Origin: Spirochaetaceae bacterium
GTDB lineage: Bacteria; Spirochaetota; Spirochaetia; Treponematales; Treponemataceae
DNA length: 64,000 bases
Reading direction: 5' to 3'
Assembly (NCBI GenBank): GCA_017936665.1
Contig: JAGBFB010000029.1
Location: 185,824 to 249,823, forward strand
Part shown: positions 62,510-64,000 of the stretch, piece after piece
Layout of the letters: each line of letters starts with the position of its first letter
Position numbering within the stretch: the stretch's first letter is position 1
Position numbers and translations under genes: made by a program
Notes under the pieces: generated by a model
Told to the model about the DNA's origin: nothing
Seen by the model: only the letters and a program-made list of their open reading frames with translations
The model's database searches: none

Positions 62510-63411
62510 TTATTTCTTTAATTTATCAATAATTTCCATCGTTAAACTTGTGCAACGAGAAATCTGTTCAACAGATAGACCTTCTTTGAGCATATTCTTA
62601 GCAGTTTCGATGGCTTTTTGTTGAGAACCTTGTGATATGCCTTGACTAATCCCTTGTGAAATTCCTTCTTTAAGTCCACGGCGAAAGTTGTCTCTGTCAT
62701 GTAAATTCATACTCTGATACTCCTTTCTGTTGACTTCGTGTTTTTTGATTTTTTCAACGATAGAAGAAAGTTTTTCTGTAAAATCGTCAACAGGCTTCTG
62801 ATTACAAATATACTGCAAAAAAGCCGAAATTGCTACATCTTTTTCAATTTTAAACGAAGTTGCGTTAAAAATCTTTTTTATGGATTTATCACTCAAAAGT
62901 AACTCGTGATTTTCGTCACAGCGGTTTTGAAAAGTATAAATCGGTAAACCTAAATTGAATGGGTCGTATTTACAGATGAAAATTACAAAACTTGTGGGTA
63001 GTTCCGAGTAGTCTTGCCCTTTAAGTAAATTGTCGCAATCTAACATTGACTGATAAAAACGAGTTCTCAAGGGTAAATCTTCGTCAATAGCGTTTTGTAG
63101 TTCAATATCAAAAACTTTGTCGCTATCTTTTAAATAAAGCCGTTCACTCGGCATCCTTGCCTCGTGAACTCTGCGAATTTTGGTTTCACCAAAATATCGC
63201 CTGATTTATTGTGGTGGCTCATCCTTGAGCCACAGTCTTTCGATTGATAATATGGCGAAATCGTTTTTTCAATTTCTGGATAAGTGATGTGGTCAATTTT
63301 GATTTTGAGTAACCGTTCCAATAATTCTTGGCAAATATCTTGGTTTTCATGCAACACTTTTTCAAAAATGTAGTGGTCTGCAAAAGTTAGGTCTTCAAAT
63401 TTCTTAAACAT
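62510..63411 (-). pseudogene. Rpn-family PD-(D/E)XK nuclease gene, interrupted
   Basis: Two overlapping frames (63411 to 63130, then 63154 to 62510) correspond to the N- and C-terminal parts of one Rpn/PDDEXK_2 protein. The N-part has FEDLTFADHYIFEKVLHENQ and ISPYYQSK, the C-part KDSDKVFDIELQNA, the LPTSFVIFIC stretch and a C-terminal QGISQGISQGISQG repeat typical of the family. The active-site segment (normally SKGVRLDVYVKD) is replaced by about 80 bp made of three hairpins (63142-63233), which also shift the frame. Rpn proteins promote RecA-independent recombination and are abundant in Treponema. The first ATG has GAGGAG upstream. Confidence 0.85.
63142..63233. mobile_element. Three-hairpin palindromic insertion in the Rpn gene
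   Basis: Three consecutive perfect stems: GTTCAC/GTGAAC (63142-63147 with 63164-63169, with an inner GGC/GCC stem), ATTTTGGT/ACCAAAAT (63177-63184 with 63188-63195) and GTGGCTCA/TGAGCCAC (63214-63221 with 63226-63233). They lie exactly where the coding sequence of the nuclease motif is lost. AAGGAT (on the minus strand) is the loop of both outer hairpins. It may be a REP- or MITE-like unit. Confidence 0.6.
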
Positions 63412-63674
63412 AAATTTTCTCTCCTCAAAATAATTTTTTTGTACATCTTTATTATTGAGAAAAAATTGTATTTTTTAGCAGAAATTTGGAAAAAAAATAA
63501 AAAAAAATTAAAAAATTTTATTTAAAATAAAAGCATTGTAGTTTTATGTAGTTTGGTAACATTTTATGATTTTTTATGAATTTAGTAGCAAGAAAATAAG
63601 TCTAAAATATCAAAAATCTATAATAATCAAGAGGTAGAAAGGTTACAAGAAGTTAAAAAAAAAGTTTAAATCAT

Positions 63675-63702
63675 TTGACAAGTAAGCAAAGTATGATATA
63701 AT
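63675..63702 (+). promoter_or_regulatory. Consensus promoter of the secreted protein at the window end
   Basis: TTGACA (63675-63680), 16-bp spacer, TATAAT (63697-63702): both boxes are perfect. Together with the GGGAGG ribosome-binding site at 63761 this predicts strong constitutive expression. The rest of the 63412-63674 gap is AT-rich with no recognisable gene. Confidence 0.85.
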
Positions 63703-63774
63703 GAACTGTCAGTATGTGAAAATATCTTTACAATACTGAAAAAACAACTAAATCTTCTAAGGGAGGAAGAAAAA

Positions 63775-64000
63775 GTGATTAAAAAAATCATGATGGTTTT
63801 AGCATTGATTACTTTGGTATTCAGTGCTTCCTTCGCAGATGTGTACATCAAAGACCTTGATGGCACAAATGTAGAAGTTGTCTTTACATTCAAAGACGAC
63901 GCTGCTACAGAAATGGCTGTAATTGGTGATTTCTGTGGTTGGGTAGAACCAGGAATTCCAATGGCAAAAAATGCTGATGGAAAATGGGAAGTAGCCGTAA
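63775..64000 (+). CDS. Secreted protein with CBM48/AMPK-like domain (5' part)
   Basis: Starts at GTG 63775, six to seven nt after GGGAGGAA; 75 codons are visible and the gene runs off the window. A signal peptide (KKIMMVLALITLVFSASFAD) is cleaved near residue 21. The mature part, VEVVFTFKDDAATEMAVIGD followed by FCGWVEPGIPMAKNADGKWEV, has the pattern of the glycogen-binding/AMPK-beta CBM48 fold. Probably an abundant periplasmic or surface protein. The ligand is unknown. Confidence 0.78.
   Translation, partial: MIKKIMMVLALITLVFSASFADVYIKDLDGTNVEVVFTFKDDAATEMAVIGDFCGWVEPGIPMAKNADGKWEVAV

Overview
The window is low-GC, densely coded DNA that most resembles a host-associated, anaerobic Treponema-like spirochaete. 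The assignment is an inference from gene content rather than a marker gene: HydE and HydF for an [FeFe] hydrogenase, a minimal two-gene Fe-S scaffold (SufC/SufB type), 2x[4Fe-4S] ferredoxin, biotin ECF transporter, signal-peptide proteins with an outer-membrane look, M29 and M15 peptidases, and an Rpn-type nuclease family. No rRNA, tRNA, CRISPR array, intact insertion sequence or prophage is visible.

Region by region. 1-4450: a ParA/MinD-like ATPase, an NFACT protein and an acetolactate synthase ending in a very clean terminator. 4451-13200: an accessory island. It opens with a degenerate 23-bp tandem repeat, then a type I restriction locus reduced to the 5' end of hsdR joined to the 3' half of hsdS. 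Behind the hsdS stop codon lie three unrecognised genes (one with a HEPN-like motif) and a KAP P-loop NTPase, then a second copy of the hsdS 3' tail, a large ApeA-like HEPN protein, a third hsdS tail, and a HigB/HigA-peptidase toxin-antitoxin pair. 13200-16450: a predicted yybP-ykoY (manganese) riboswitch and a hairpin-rich leader in front of an orphan OadB-like membrane protein, then Spx/ArsC, a U32-like protein and ArfB. 16500-23860: a restriction-modification island with two m5C methyltransferases, a PD-(D/E)XK-like nuclease, an HNH nuclease, small accessory genes and decayed genes.

23866-43520: mostly core genes (Nudix, TrmN6, a solitary TrpB, M15 peptidase, a YbaK/acyltransferase/deacetylase/YhiN operon, ferredoxin, fructosamine kinase, glutathione peroxidase, M29 peptidase, UmuD'-like plus UmuC, RluA-type synthase, a BtuFCD-type ABC importer, a frameshifted YgiQ, BioYMN). 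43640-56560 is metal centred: COG0523 GTPase, QueH, a DtxR/MntR-type regulator, CopA, SmsB/SmsC, HydE/HydF and a ZnuB/ZnuC-type transporter. 56700-64000: a heterodimeric ABC exporter, a SulP transporter, an Rpn-family gene broken by a chain of hairpins, and the start of a strongly promoted secreted protein.

Best candidates for something new: the hsdS-tail-bracketed cassettes with the A-B-C-KAP operon; a UmuD homologue that begins where UmuD' would begin after cleavage and lacks the Ser-Lys dyad; an OadB homologue behind a manganese riboswitch; and recurrent promoters whose -10 box lies 6-8 bp from the start codon, suggesting leaderless mRNAs.
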